Source: Cristatella mucedo (Eukaryota; Bryozoa; Phylactolaemata; Cristatellidae). From it: a stretch of DNA of 64,000 nt. A program made the translations under genes and the position numbers. The notes beneath the pieces are model-generated. The model saw only the letters and a list, made by a program, of their open reading frames with translations. It searched no databases and was not told where the DNA came from. This document shows positions 48,001 to 55,681 of this stretch, piece after piece (position 1 is the stretch's first letter; each line of letters opens with the position of its first letter). The stretch covers positions 776,001 to 840,000 of the forward strand of contig WPIO01000082.1 of assembly GCA_009760855.2 (NCBI GenBank), read 5' to 3'.

Positions 48001-51000
48001 GGCATCGGCAGTGGCGGCACCGACAGGCGGCACTGACGGCCGCCTCGGCTCAATTTAGACGGGAACTGCACGGAACTTCTGCACCATTGCCAATGCGTAA
48101 TAGGGTGGAGCAGCAATGCTCAGTGCAAAGGCAACTCCAATGTCCAGAGTCGCACACAGCACTAACGGAATACTAGCCCCATGGCTACACAGGTCAACAT
48201 AATTAAAGCTAACACAAACGGCTAAGATCACTAGTGCTGGCGATACTTGACAATTGTGCCTAGGCATTCACGCTTAAAGAGAAACGTTGCAGCATTAAGA
48301 GAAACAAGTAAATGGCAAGCGGTGCAGCTGGGAAGTCTTTACACATTTTTGTTGGCTGGCAAGGCATTTGCGCACTTCTTGGCACTCTTTCTTGCCCACA
48401 ACTATGAACATCCCGTAGGGCTGAGACAGCACCGTAGGAATCCCGCAGCATTCAGTCACGCTATATATTTATAACTTGTCTTTTTTAATAGGCAAATTTC
48501 CAAAAACTGCCAAATTTGGACCATACATCGGACTTTCCCTCCTAAAAAGAAAGGTTCCTCACTTCAACGAGCATAGCAGGTAGCCAATCCCGGCACATGT
48601 TCACCGGCTGCTCTCTGCTGCTACCTTGCTACGTACTGCCTCGATGCTTCTCCTAAATAACCTTGCAATGCCGCAGTGTCGAGGAAGACTCGCTGGCAGT
48701 AAGATGCGCATGGATGGCCGGGGAGCCTTCGAGCGTGTAGCAGAGAATTCTCTGCAGCAATCACTTTTTTAAGGTTTTGTCTGGCTAGTGATCGAAATGT
48801 CAGGATAACAACAATAATAACACACTTGATAAAGCGCCATCAGAGGACTCAATCTCTTTCTAGGCGCTTTGCATTTGCTGCAAAGGAAACACGATCGGAT
48901 GGTTAGTGGTAACATGCTCAATAAACAACAAGAAATCAGGATGTGTGCGATATCTGCACAGGCGAGCTGCTGCTCTGCATGGCACATGACTACCGGCCCA
49001 CAAAAAGCCTATACTTCTGCAAAACGAAGGTGAAACGTGCCAACCATTGTGTGGCTCATTTCGATCTACACCCTCTAAGGTGGACACGCCCACACGTGCA
49101 GGGTGCACGCATGCACTCATGTGTGTGTACTCATACACGTGCACGTACACACACATGGGAGAAGCTCCTTTGCATCGCTGAGATTTTTTTTTACACAGAA
49201 GACGTCTGCACTAGCAAAACTGACGAAATCGCAGACCAAATATAGAAAAACCCTTGATCTAAGCACCCCCTATACAGAGCTTCAAAAATCCTCGCACTAT
49301 GGCCGCAGATACTGTGGCTGCCAATTCGCTCTCATAATAATAGGGTTTTCTACTATGCCACCCATGCTAAAGTTAAGTGCCGAGTGAGAAAACAATTTAC
49401 TGACAGCCCAAAAATAAATACATATGCAGTTGGTATGCATACATTTAGTGTGATGCTGTCCCACCATGATTCCCTTGTCTGGCCAGGCATAAAGGCCATT
49501 CCAAATACCCTGAATCTTGCTTGAAAAGGCCAGCTACTGATGTATGCCGAACACCCTGCCTCAGCCACCTGTTTATATCTTCAAGTTAGATCAAGTTATG
49601 CGACCCTAAGCATACTGCCAGTCCAGTGACACACTTTTTGACAAATCCTTGTTTGGTGCTGATACAGTGGCCTTGCCAGTCACCTGATTTGAATACCATA
49701 GTACGACTATGGAGCGATATCGACAGGCAGCTGAGGCGGTGTTTGGCCTACACCAGCAGCCAACCATCCAATCTGCAGCCAGAACCCGATTCAATCTGAG
49801 AGTCAGGCTACAAGGAGAAGCGACTACAAATCACAGCAGATGGCAAAATCTTAAGACTATGAGATGTCTCAGTATCTGTCTCACTGCACGACAATGCCCA
49901 AAGCACTTGACTACTTGGCAATTTGCCTACGTTTGTCAGATATTACCGATTGGGGTTGCGCTGAGTTCAATCTGCAGCTGTGCAGTCTGCAAGCAGCCGG
50001 ATACGTTAGCAAGCTTTGCATTACCTTGGTATAGAGCAGAGGTCGGCAAACTCCGGCCATAAGGCAAAATACAGCCTAGAGAGTACTTCAGTCCGGCCTA
50101 ATGCCCCCTAGTTATTTACTGTTGGATCCGGCCTAATTGAATACCTAATTGAACTGTGCCGTTTTGTTCCCCTTTATTACTGCTGGTTGCAGCTCAAGCT
50201 AAGGCCTCTTGTTTATTTTTAGAACTGACGACAGTCGCTTGTATGAAACAGAAGCACCTGACCGGGAAGGATGATATATGTCTACCCATATAATGGACCT
50301 GTTTGTGTGTCCTTCTGGCTGTGCCCACTCGGCCAGGCCATCGGATTCCAGTCTAGTGTGCCTTCTTGACCTGAAATGGCCTAGTAGTCCAAAAAGTTTG
50401 CCGACCCCTCGTATGTAGCAAAGGTGAAACTAAAAGACAGACCCCATCAGGATTCTAGGTGCAGACAAACACAATGGCAGATGGCAAAGAAGCTTGAGGA
50501 GGTTCATGAGCCGAACTGCAGACAGTAAGGTCAGATTGCGGGCGATCTTCACATGTAGGAACGAAGAGACCAACGACTAAAAGTTTAAGAAAACAGGACT
50601 AAAGCCACGTCAAAGCACTGTACAACCACTGGTTGCCTAATCGTGCACTAGCATAGGGAACTCAGCATTGTTTGTCAACGCTCAACAAAGTCCTTACGGT
50701 CACATTTTAAGCCCACTCATTCCATTAGTAGTTTGCAAACGCTGAAAAACGGATGGATCGTTGAAAACAGCTGATTAGCACTTGTATATCGGTTCTACCT
50801 TTCAACCTGTCACGAGAACCACTTTGGCTGGACCATGAATGACAGTCCCGTTTGATTGCAAATAACATGTAAATAACACTGTAAATAACAAAATAGCTTT
50901 AACTCCACTTACAGTCGGCCTCCCTCAGTAATGCCGGGTATTGCACACCACTTTATTTAGGCAACTGAACAATGTCATGCGATGACATTCGCATAGATGA

Positions 51001-54000
51001 TGGGGCTCCAACGTCATGCATCGTTTGATGTCTGCTACCTGCTAGTATGTCCGAGAGCTGCCTCATTTTGTAAGTAACTAGGCTGAGAAAGTGGTTCAGG
51101 GAAATCACTCTAACGGATGCCAGCCTCCAAACATGAAGGCAGTGCTCTATGACTCCCAAAGCTGTATTGCAACATATTTTTTCGGATAGGAGCAATATCA
51201 TATGTATCCGACGATCGAGGTCGTGGGCTCGAACCCCATGGCATATGTGAAGCGCAGGCAGCAGTACTACTCTTGGGGGATCTACATACGACGATTAACA
51301 TATATGACAATGCTGCATACCTATAATTACTAGTCTATTTTTCTGCTCAAGTCTATAGTGACAAACATATAATTGGTCCATGCCTGGCAGCTAGGTAGTG
51401 ATCTACAGCAATCTACAGAGGGATCTGCAAGAGGAGACTTTGAAATACACAGCCCAAAGATATATTAAATAATAACATATTTCTATATCACCCTCAAAGA
51501 ACTCAATCTCTTTCTAGGCACTTGACATATGGTTAAAAGTCTGCTTGAGGAAATTAATTGCAAACACTTAAGGAACTAGCTCACTTTTAGGTCCCTTCAT
51601 TCTTTGGCTCCAGCCTACTTATCTGCTGATTCACTCCCCCACCAGGCCAAGCATCGTACCACCTGCTTTTTGGAAACTGTTTACCTATACCTTATACAAC
51701 CGTAAATCCTTTGGAGACCGTGCCTGTAGTTCGTATGCTCCCAAAGCCTGGAACTAGCTCCTGACTTCCGTCACGACATACCCTGACTTGACCACATTTA
51801 AAAAGAACTTAAAAATGCATCTATTTATGACAGCATTTAGTGGGTCCCTTGATTCGTCCTTTATCCTAGCTGATTAAACAGCCTCTTTCTGTATAGCGAC
51901 AGAAGAGCCTTTATGGCTATCACCACCGCTTGCAGTGGCAATACATAATCGCCCACCACAGGAATCAAACCCACAACCTCGGGACCGAGGTCGTGAAAGC
52001 AACCGCCTTACCTAGTGTGCCATCACGGCTCACCATTTATGTGCTTATGCGTGCTGACACTGTTGCATGCTGCCACAAACCACACATGCATGCTGACCCT
52101 GTGCATGTCACTCCTAACCATGTTATTCATGGTGCTTATCAAGCATGATATTTCCACTCACCATTCAATCGTGTTTCTTTTGCAGCAAATGGTAAGTGCC
52201 TAGAAAGAGATTGAGTTCCCTGGGGGCGCTTTATCAAGTGCCTTTTTATTACTATTATTATTAACAGGAATCCAACATGGTATATTTCGAATAATATATA
52301 TATAAATAAGTACAGACATATATAAATATATATAACACAATTCATTTACATAGCACCTTAAGATAACATAGTCTCTTTCAGTCACTTTACATATCATTCA
52401 GCGCTCGAGCTCACGACCTTGATCGTTAAAAGCCAACACCTACCCGGGCCAGGCGATTAGTGGTCAAGAGCTTGAAACACCACGTCCATAGAAGAGCTAC
52501 ATCCCACATAGTAATATTAGTCAATACAATAAAAGACCTATCTAGCTGAACCTACAGCTGGATCTATATATCGCTTGACACCACCGCAAGATAATGTAGC
52601 AGATTTTTAATGCTTCTTTGGGAAAAGGGGTCGTCCCCAAGTCCTTCAAATCGGCAATCGTTTGACCCATTCTTAAAAAGCCTGGATTAGACACAGAGGT
52701 CCTAGCAAACTATCGCCCAGTTTCCCTTCTTCCTTTCTTATCAAAGATTCTTGAAAAAATTGTTGCTAAGCAGCTGGTTGAACACATTGAAAATTATGGA
52801 ATGTCAGGAACATTTCAATCAGGGTTCAAGAGGCAGCACTCCAATGAAACTGCTCTACTCCGTGTTAACAATGACATTTTACATGGTAACGACGATGGGA
52901 ATGTCACTGCCCTAGCTCTGCTAGATCTGTCTGCTGCCTTCGACACCATTGATCACGAGGTTCTGCTTGAACGATTGAGAACAAGGATCGGTCTGGCAGA
53001 CGAAGCACTGGCATGGTTTAAGTCATACTTGTCTGATCGTGTTCAATCCGTGTCGTGTGGGTGTCAGGTCTCACACACGAGAAGGGTCACCTGTGGAGTC
53101 CCTCAAGGGTCTGTACTCGGTCCATTGCTGTTCTCCATTTACACACAACCTCTGGGAAAAGTGATTAAGGCCCATGGAATAGGATACCACTTCTATGCTG
53201 ATGATACTCAGTTGTATTTGTCATTTAAACCGTCGGAATCTGCTGTGGATACTGAGAAACTGAATGCTTGCCTTGCCGATATTCGATCCTGGATGTCGGA
53301 AAACTATCTGAAATTAAATGATGATAAAACCGAACTGCTGCTCATAGGACACCCAAAGCGTGTGGCTGGATTAAAAGGCTTTGCTCTCCTAATAGGTGAT
53401 GCTGTTGTGCGACCATCACAACATGCTCGAAATTTAGGTGTCGTTTTCGACAGCTGCCGCAATTTCAAAAGCTTCATTCAGAAGTCTGCTTCCACAGCTA
53501 GCCATCACATCCGATCCCTATCCAAGATTAGGAGCTCTCTCCCACAGTGGCTTGTAAAAAATTTAATTAGCTCCTTAGTTATGTCTCGGCTTGATTATTG
53601 TAATTCCCTTTTGGCTGGGCTTCCAAAGAAAGCTATTAGGCCACTGCAGTGGACTATGAACACGGCTGCAAGGCTAGTCTTCAAGTCCCAGCGGTTTGAG
53701 CACGGCTCCTTTGCTGAAAGAGCTAGGATGGTTGCCGGTTGAGCAACGGATACAGAGCAAAGTTCTTACGCTGACCCACAAGGCCCGTCATGGCTTGGCT
53801 CCTTCGTACCTAGCTGAACTGCTGCATCAGTTTCAGCCTGTTCGCGCCCTCCGGTCCTCTGTGGACAATAAATTAGCTGTCCCTTTCCTCTGCTTAAAGA
53901 CCGTTGGTGATAAAAGCTTTAGCTCTGCAGGTCCTAGACTGTGGAACTTACTTCCACAATTCTTACGAAACGACAACTACTCTCCTACTGCCGACTATGG

Positions 54001-55681
54001 CACATACTTTTCAGCAGTCCTGAGCTGCTACTTCTATGCTACTCACTACCTTAACTGCTCTCCTGACTCTGCTATGCTTCCCACTTTTTCTTTGTTGCGT
54101 GAGACGAAGTCTGTTGGCTACCGAATGCCGCTTAGGCTGTGAGTGCGCTATACAAAACTCTCCTGCGTAACACCCACATGGTTTTTATGACTTTGTGGAG
54201 TTACAGACGGAGATACATTACATTACATAGAAAGTAGGAACAGCAAGGGCAGCTCCTCGTAGTGAGTTGAATCCGACGCTTCCGAAACAGGAGAGGAGAC
54301 ACACACAACTCACCCATTTCCAACCAAACTAGTCTTGCAGTGCCCCTGTTATTACGAAACTCAAATTACTATATTCGGCAGTAAAACGGAACACACTGCA
54401 AAGAGAATAGAAGGGAAAATGATGAGAATATGAGACCAGGTGGCCCCTGGTAACCTAGGAGTAAGGTGCTCGCTTTTCACGACCCACGAGTCCTGCAGTG
54501 GCCGATCATTTAATGCCACTGCAAGCAATGGTGATAGCCGTTAAGACTCTTCAGCTGCTATACAGCTCCATCTGCTGCGTGCAGCACACGTGCACGAGAG
54601 GCGGCGCAAGCAGCTCTGACGCTGCCCAGGTGATACACATAAGGCAGTTAAATCAGCTAACCTTAAACCTTAACAGCACAGGCAACAACCGTCTTCTCGC
54701 TCGACAGCTTGGGAATCAATACTTCCCATGCTACTTAAACTAATGCGGGCCAAACACAAAGATTTTTTAGCACAAGCTTATATAGTCCCTCGTGCTCTGG
54801 GCACAAGTTATCAGCTGCTGTCTATCGGCTGAGACAAACGGTATCTACATGGGCATCGACCAGAGGGAAATACTGAGGATATACCAACGCAATACAAATA
54901 CAAAGCAATACTAAAGTAACTTTGCCGATACTGCAAAAGACGGCACTCTTCAGTATCTAACCGATGTGGCTAACGACTAGTGTTGAAGGTGAGCAGTTTG
55001 AAGGACACACAATCCCACGTCGGAAGCTAAGGCGAGGCTACTACGGTCTTCCGACAGCTCGCAGGCCACGTAACTATCTAGACAGAAAGAACTAGGTGGA
55101 CATGTGATATCTAGCCTTCTCGTTTCATTTAGCCGACCACACAGCCGCATCTCCTATAATAATAATAATAATAATACACTTGATAAAGCGCCCTCTGAGA
55201 ACTCAAATCTCTTTCTAGGCGCTTTACATATCTCTTAGTGTAATCCAACAGCATACATGGACGGCCTACGCGCACCCCTAGTCTGCAAGATCTAAGCTGC
55301 TGGGAGACTTCTCGAGCTTTTGAGCTTGCTACGCTGGTCTTATAACTCTAGGGCGTTATTAAGCGCCAGCAATTTTACGGACGCTCTCACAATGCAAGGC
55401 GACAGCTGGTATACAACTAGTAGTCATCAACTGACATAGTCTCGGAGCGTTTGCAAAACATGAAAAGCAAACTTATCACAAAACACGAAAACACTGGCTC
55501 ACGCGGCCGACGATAAGCCGCGAGCAGCGATGCGACGCGCAACGTGAGCGCGAGTAACAAGTTCTTGTACGGGCAAAGGAGCGGAGAAAAAGCTGACTGT
55601 ATTTTTAGCATGCTTACCTTTATTCTTCTGAGTACGCGCTATTTCCTTTTCAATCTCAGATATCTTTTCCAAGATGCCCAT
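25957..55681 (-). CDS. DRG2: Developmentally regulated GTP-binding protein 2
   Basis: DRG2 is a cytosolic OBG-class GTPase that pairs with DFRP2/RWDD1 and associates with translation. Thirteen exons join to exactly 365 codons including stop (364 residues, as in human). Order: N-terminal helical hairpin (MGILEKISEIEKEIARTQKN, 1-21; KAKLAKYRSQLLEPS), G1 GFPSVGKST (69-77), G2-side block SASYEFTTLTCIPGVIE, G3 DLPG (115-118), the GKGRGRQVIAVART motif, inserted S5D2L-type region with GIRLNKRRPHIYFK, G4 NKID (246-249), G5-side VVIS, and a TGS domain (about 291-364) ending DDVIQVVKK. All key GTPase residues are present, so the gene looks functional. Introns range from 78 bases to 8 kb and are full of LINEs, SINEs, LTR and DNA elements. 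Intron 5 uses a GC donor. Confidence 0.98.
26110..26245. repeat. (GA)n-rich tract
   Basis: Interrupted GAGA/GATA repeat in DRG2 intron 12, 70 bases upstream of exon 13. Confidence 0.88.
26586..26665 (-). mobile_element. LINE family 2 tail fragment
   Basis: (ATA)n followed by CACCCTCAGAGAACTCAATC and TTTCTAGGCAATTTACAT. Confidence 0.75.
26948..27780 (-). mobile_element. LINE family 2, tail plus long diverged body
   Basis: Tail at 26948-27030. The body keeps the order seen at 59200-60060: gctccaggctttgggatc, gtcgccaaaggatttgagg, gccactgcaagttagtgac, ctagctgcagagctttgcac, then ggtatccttatctaagcc. Old copy. Confidence 0.75.
27892..28063 (+). mobile_element. SINE A copy 3
   Basis: Head GAGCCGCGACGGCACATTAGG, perfect B box GGTTCGATTCC, body GCCACTGCAAGTGG and 3' end CAGCAGGGATTTATTTTATT. 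Confidence 0.92.
28064..28570. other. DRG2 intron, nothing recognised
   Basis: Begins with an ATTT tract that is the SINE A tail; the rest is unassigned. Confidence 0.5.
28575..28625 (+). mobile_element. LINE family 2 tail fragment, diverged
   Basis: GTGAAGTGTCTAGAAGAGAT, TTAGTTCTCCTGGGACACCA. Confidence 0.5.
29130..29183 (-). CDS. DRG2: DRG2 exon 12
   Basis: Eighteen codons, CHSIHRTLVDEFKYALVW, phase 0 at both ends; acceptor TTTTTGTAG, donor TGG|GTAAGC. Confidence 0.96.
29328..29475 (-). CDS. DRG2: DRG2 exon 11 (start of TGS domain)
   Basis: Completes a split Ser, then CNMKLNMDYFLEQMWEHLAL, MRVFTKKRGHKPDFDDPLIV, RSGCTVKHI. Acceptor CGTGTAG, donor ATT|GTAAGC. Confidence 0.97.
29476..30240. 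other. DRG2 intron 10, nothing recognised
   Basis: No repeat family assigned in this part. Confidence 0.45.
30243..30360 (+). repeat. Dispersed repeat F, copy 1
   Basis: Shares acagtaaacaatatt, ctgcatttttactt, gcaccatagac and gtgactaattgtaactt-like words, in the same order, with 31168-31285. Unknown family. Confidence 0.75.
30361..30475 (+). mobile_element. SINE A-like, diverged
   Basis: Cacgacccaccaggttgtgg, TTTCGAGTCCTG as degenerate B box, then GACTCTTCTGCTGCTATA from the SINE A 3' part. Confidence 0.55.
31168..31285 (+). repeat. Dispersed repeat F, copy 2
   Basis: Direct-orientation partner of 30243-30360, about 80% similar by eye. Confidence 0.75.
31286..32009. other. DRG2 intron 10, nothing recognised
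   Basis: No exon or repeat identified. Confidence 0.45.
32010..32086 (-). CDS. DRG2: DRG2 exon 10 (G4 motif)
   Basis: Encodes VYNKIDQISMEEVDKLARRP and HSVVI plus AG of Ser. NKID is the guanine-specificity motif. Donor AG|GTAAGC. Confidence 0.97.
32371..32440. repeat. (CA)n microsatellite
   Basis: About 70 bp of CA. Confidence 0.98.
32915..33062 (-). mobile_element. SINE C copy (tRNA head plus LINE 2 tail)
   Basis: Reverse strand: A box TGGTCCAGTGG, B-box-like GTGGGCTCGAACCCC, then CATATGTGAAG and the LINE family 2 tail hairpin remnant (ATAGAGATTAAGTTCTCTTAAGG) as two parts. Confidence 0.8.
33290..34080 (-). pseudogene. Tc1/mariner transposase relic 1
   Basis: Reverse strand retains the second HTH-like stretch (SDAIRWHLDEQDMFARTAKK) and the end of the DDE domain (YPDVNPIGHLWGV). 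The canonical NPIE/NPID acidic residue is Gly. Several stops and shifts lie between. Ends undefined. Confidence 0.65.
34390..34490 (-). repeat. Degenerate duplicate of the DRG2 exon 8 donor region
   Basis: About 70% similar to 35216-35312, which covers the last 15 coding bases of exon 8, its donor and 80 bases of intron. Compare acgatactacacttgttcag with ggatactatactcgtgcag. It lies in intron 9. Confidence 0.6.
34870..34967 (-). CDS. DRG2: DRG2 exon 9
   Basis: Completes split Lys, then IFNCEIVFREDATPDDFIDV and ILGNRVYLPCLY. Acceptor GTGTAG, donor TAT|GTAAGT. Confidence 0.97.
35296..35386 (-). CDS. DRG2: DRG2 exon 8
   Basis: QKATGGIKFNSTINLTKCDE, KMVYTILHEY and one base of Lys. Acceptor CTTGTAG, donor A|GTATCC. 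Confidence 0.96.
35466..35538 (-). CDS. DRG2: DRG2 exon 7
   Basis: Completes split Lys, then ELLEYELETVGIRLNKRRPH and IYFK. Intron 7 downstream is only 79 bases. Confidence 0.97.
35539..38444. other. DRG2 intron 6, nothing recognised
   Basis: About 2.9 kb with no recognised exon, repeat family or structured RNA. Confidence 0.45.
38445..38492 (+). mobile_element. LINE family 2 tail end
   Basis: GCGCTTTATCAAGTGCATTA followed by (TTA)n. Confidence 0.65.
38956..39046 (-). CDS. DRG2: DRG2 exon 6
   Basis: GKGRGRQVIAVARTSDLVVI and MLDATKKDVQ plus AA of Lys. Acceptor TTAATAG, donor AA|GTGTGT. Confidence 0.97.
39083..39300. repeat. (GA)n tract with GCTA-containing subrepeats
   Basis: Pure GA runs mixed with GAGAGAGCTAGAGAGATAAG units, the latter tandem at 39240-39285. 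Fills most of the 325-base intron 5. Confidence 0.95.
39374..39434 (-). CDS. DRG2: DRG2 exon 5 (G3 motif)
   Basis: YNGASIQLLDLPGIIEGAAQ plus one base of Gly. Acceptor TTGTAG. The donor is CAAG|GCTAGT: only a GC donor keeps the frame to exon 6. Confidence 0.96.
39435..40062. other. DRG2 intron 4, nothing recognised
   Basis: No repeat family recognised before the SINE A copy. Confidence 0.45.
40066..40234 (+). mobile_element. SINE A copy 4
   Basis: Best preserved copy: A box TGGCACACTAGG, B box GGTTCGATTCC, GCCGTAAAGGCTCTTCTGTC and 3' end CAGCTAGGATTTATTT. Confidence 0.95.
40240..41570. other. DRG2 intron 4, nothing recognised
   Basis: No exon or repeat family assigned. Confidence 0.45.
41577..41641. 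repeat. Tandem duplication, 2 x about 32 bp
   Basis: gaatagga(g/c)caata followed by cggtcgagtgcacaatt, twice in a row. Confidence 0.9.
41743..41850 (-). mobile_element. LINE family 2 tail
   Basis: (ATA)n, TTCACTTGATAAAGCGCCCT, CTCTCTAGGCGCTTTACC. Confidence 0.85.
42083..42245 (+). mobile_element. SINE A-like, diverged
   Basis: ATGAGGTAAGGAACTTG, cacgaccgaggttgcgggtt, TGCAGTGGGCGATCC and TTAAGGCTCTTCTGCTGCTA. Confidence 0.75.
42385..42547 (-). mobile_element. SINE A copy 5
   Basis: Reverse-strand SINE A, CTAGCTGATTAAACAGCCTC to GTGCCATCACGGC; part of the B box is deleted. Confidence 0.92.
42890..43278 (+). mobile_element. LINE family 2, 3' end
   Basis: C-terminal codons LKSFGDRVFSSYAPKAYSSL and SPDLTTFKKNLK, the 3' UTR, then tail GTAAAGCGCCTAGAAAGAGA with (TTA)n. 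Confidence 0.92.
43320..43412 (-). mobile_element. LINE family 2 tail
   Basis: (AATAAT)n, GCGCACTCAGAGAACCCAAT and TAGGCACTTTACATTTGCTG. With the preceding copy it forms an inverted pair 40 bases apart. Confidence 0.85.
43583..43925 (-). mobile_element. LINE family 1, 3' end
   Basis: Reverse complement of the family 1 C-terminus and 3' UTR; TACAT tail at 43583-43600. Confidence 0.9.
43926..44970. other. DRG2 intron 4, nothing recognised
   Basis: Contains a short (GGGT)n at 44275-44296; otherwise unassigned. Confidence 0.45.
44971..45051. repeat. (CT)n microsatellite
   Basis: 81 bp of pure CT. Confidence 0.98.
45293..45420 (+). mobile_element. SINE C, best copy
   Basis: A box TGGTCCAGCGG, B-box-like GTGGGCTCGAGCCC, then GCATATGTGAAGCGCCTGAA, TAGAGATTACGTTCTCTTGG, GGCGTTATTTAAAG: a tRNA head fused to the LINE family 2 tail hairpin. 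Confidence 0.88.
45797..45870 (-). mobile_element. LINE family 2 tail
   Basis: (AAT)n then AAAGTGCCCTCAGAACTCAA and CTCTTTCTAGCATTTAAC. Confidence 0.75.
46140..46438 (-). repeat. 3' LTR of the mini-element
   Basis: 299 bp; shorter than its partner by three small indels. ATTAAA at 46221-46216 on the reverse strand. Confidence 0.82.
46488..46754 (+). mobile_element. LINE family 2 3' end inside the mini-element
   Basis: GGACAGCATTTAGTGGGTCC through the 3' UTR to tail GTAAAGCGCCTAGAGAGAGA and (TTA)n. AAGTG occurs on both sides (46474 region and 46755 region), a possible target duplication. Confidence 0.88.
46780..47110 (-). repeat. 5' LTR of the mini-element
   Basis: 331 bp; contains an extra CTCCGATTGGCTAGCTATG unit, i.e. 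one additional CCAAT box compared with the other LTR. Confidence 0.82.
47438..47527 (-). CDS. DRG2: DRG2 exon 4 (G2 side)
   Basis: STLLNSVTNTFSESASYEFT then TLTCIPGVIE; phase 0, acceptor TTGCAG, donor GAG|GTAGGC. Confidence 0.97.
47637..47708 (-). CDS. DRG2: DRG2 exon 3 (P-loop)
   Basis: GEGFDVMKSGDARCALIGFP then SVGK; the P-loop GFPSVGKST is split over the junction with exon 4. Donor AAG|GTATGG. Confidence 0.97.
47821..47909 (-). CDS. DRG2: DRG2 exon 2
   Basis: ATEYHLGQLKAKLAKYRSQL and LEPSGKGAAK; acceptor TTTGTAG, donor AAG|GTGAGC. Confidence 0.97.
48810..48930 (-). mobile_element. LINE family 2, 3' end
   Basis: ACACTTGATAAAGCGCCATC, TTTCTAGGCGCTTTGCATTTG and the start of the 3' UTR. Confidence 0.82.
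49380..49970 (+). pseudogene. Tc1/mariner transposase relic 2
   Basis: Around 49660-49740 the + strand reads LIQWPCQSPDLNTIVRLWSD, the end of a DDE/D transposase. The usual NPIE/NPID acidic residue is Val. Upstream sequence is out of frame with stops. Termini not identified. Confidence 0.7.
50037..50410. mobile_element. hAT-type MITE
   Basis: Left terminus CAGAGGTCGGCAAACT and right terminus AGTTTGCCGACCCCTC are inverted repeats of the hAT type. The flanking 8-mers GTATAGAG and GTATGTAG match at 6 of 8 positions, the expected target-site length. No coding capacity (374 bp). Confidence 0.85.
50411..51200. other. DRG2 intron 1, nothing recognised
   Basis: No repeat family recognised. Confidence 0.45.
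51205..51290 (+). mobile_element. SINE C, 5'-truncated relic
   Basis: CGAGGTCGTGGGCTCGAACC, CATGGCATATGTGAAGCGC, then disrupted tail. Confidence 0.7.
51466..51540 (-). mobile_element. LINE family 2 tail
   Basis: ATATCACCCTCAAAGAACTC, CTCTTTCTAGGCACTTGACAT. Confidence 0.75.
51585..52262 (+). mobile_element. LINE family 2, 3' end interrupted by SINE A
   Basis: Runs from the FHSLAPAYLSADSLPHQAKH-like codons through SFGDRACSSYAPKAW and the 3' UTR to tail and (TTA)n, with SINE A inserted at 51865-52035. Confidence 0.88.
51865..52035 (-). mobile_element. SINE A copy 6, inserted in a LINE
   Basis: Flanked by TTTAT on both sides (51860-51864 and 52036-52040). Uninterrupted LINE copies read straight across this point, so the insertion boundaries are exact. 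Confidence 0.95.
52330..52470 (-). mobile_element. SINE C, diverged copy
   Basis: ATAGCACCTTAAGATAACAT tail remnant, then CGCTCGAGCTCACGACCTTG as reversed B-box region. Confidence 0.65.
52588..54232 (+). mobile_element. LINE family 1, longest copy (reverse transcriptase)
   Basis: 5'-truncated CR1/L2-type non-LTR retrotransposon. RT blocks in order: ANYRPVSLLPFLSKILEKIV, NETALLRVNNDILH, LLDLSAAFDTIDH, GVPQGSVLGPLLFSIYTQPL, catalytic FYADDTQLYLSF, LKLNDDKTELLLIG, RLDYCNSLLAGLPK, then the C-terminal LTHKARHGLAPSYLAELLH region. The 3' UTR ends in a CTGCGTAAC...GTTACAG hairpin and TACAT repeats. It is dead: TGA at 52667-52669 where Arg is expected, a frameshift near 53700-53715 and no 5' end. Confidence 0.95.
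54445..54662 (+). mobile_element. SINE A-like with internal insertion
   Basis: GTAAGGTGCTCGCTTTTCAC, TGCAGTGGCCGATCATTTAA, GCCACTGCAAGCAATGGTGA, TTAAGACTCTTCAGCTGCTA, then about 80 foreign bases and AGGCAGTTAAATCAGCTAAC. Confidence 0.75.
54663..55150. other. DRG2 intron 1, nothing recognised
   Basis: No recognised repeat or structured element. Confidence 0.45.
55155..55236 (-). mobile_element. LINE family 2 tail
   Basis: (AAT)n, CACTTGATAAAGCGCCCTCT, CTTTCTAGGCGCTTTACAT. Confidence 0.85.
55618..55681 (-). CDS. DRG2: DRG2 exon 1 with start codon
   Basis: ATG at 55681-55679; encodes MGILEKISEIEKEIARTQKN and K plus one base, identical over these residues to human DRG2. Donor AAG|GTAAGC. The 5' UTR and promoter are presumably in 55682-55800; no TATA seen. 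Confidence 0.97.
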
